From an uncultured Holdemania sp. (GTDB lineage Bacteria; Bacillota_I; Bacilli_A; Erysipelotrichales; Erysipelotrichaceae), in assembly GCA_947037125.1 (NCBI GenBank), contig CAMQTJ010000012.1, forward strand, positions 1 to 42,432: 42,432 nt of DNA. Reading direction: 5' to 3'. The position numbers and the translations under genes are program-made. The notes under the pieces are model-generated. The model saw nothing but the letters and a program-made list of their open reading frames with translations, was not told the origin of the DNA and searched no databases. This document shows positions 42,425 to 42,432 of this stretch, in pieces. How positions within the stretch are numbered: position 1 is the first letter of the stretch; every line of letters starts with the position of its first letter.

Positions 42425-42432
42425 ATATTTAG

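Noticed and set aside
1-42432. Mollicute-type recoding of TGA to Trp
   Set aside because: Trp codons are TGG throughout, and TGA ends two intact genes (the XRE gene at 1354 and the membrane protein at 13604).
1-42432. tRNA or rRNA genes, CRISPR arrays, prophage, replication origin
   Set aside because: No cloverleaf, rRNA segment, spaced repeat array, phage gene or DnaA-box cluster was recognised on either strand by eye.

Overview
The window is a low-GC, AT-rich chromosomal segment of a Firmicutes-type bacterium that uses the standard bacterial code (TGG for Trp; TAA, TAG and TGA all act as stops). Bacillus-like gene orders (cysS-mrnC-rlmB-sigma-rpmG-secE-nusG; rpsL-rpsG-fusA-tuf; the S10-spc-alpha superoperon), zinc-ribbon L33, L36 and S14, a LytTR-LiaF pair, a Spo0A-C-like small protein and small membrane proteins resembling DUF6442 fit a Bacilli/Erysipelotrichia-type organism. 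The exact taxon cannot be fixed from this sequence.

Layout. 1-2.9 kb: end of an Eis-like acetyltransferase, a Spo0A-C-like small gene, an XRE regulator, three copies of a structured small-RNA gene, and a reverse-strand clpP-bactofilin pair. 3.0-7.5 kb: gapA, a membrane-anchored XRE/RCC1/FN3 protein and two membrane proteins. 7.5-11.7 kb: cysS, mrnC, rlmB, a SigH-position sigma factor, rpmG, secE, nusG. 11.7-16.2 kb: gdhA, three related small membrane proteins with an XRE regulator, and a LytTR-LiaF operon; this block separates nusG from rplK. 16.3-19.8 kb: rplK-rplA, a sodium symporter and an MgtC protein. 19.9-24.3 kb: rpsL-rpsG-fusA and tuf. 24.5-26.6 kb: a DUF975 protein, a HAD hydrolase and an alpha/beta hydrolase. 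26.6-41.1 kb: one nearly unbroken ribosomal superoperon from rpsJ to rplQ including secY, adk, map, infA and rpoA. 41.1-42.4 kb: decayed mobile DNA (ISL3-like transposase remnant, an IS orfA fragment, and a 3'-truncated group II intron inserted directly after a terminator).

How it works together. Most of the window is the transcription/translation core, read rightward from a few consensus promoters with structured leaders before rplK, rpsL and rpsJ. Compared with Bacillus, rplJ-rplL-rpoB-rpoC is absent between rplA and rpsL, rpmD is absent between rpsE and rplO, yacP is absent after rlmB, and the KOW gene is absent between map and infA.

The most interesting non-coding signal is the three-copy RNA family at 618-725, 1429-1528 and 1640-1753. 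All copies share a covarying 5' hairpin, a second hairpin presenting a C-rich loop, another C-rich stretch, a terminator, and an upstream 12-nt box exactly 26 nt before the -10 element. It looks like a multicopy sRNA that pairs with purine-rich ribosome-binding sites under shared transcriptional control.
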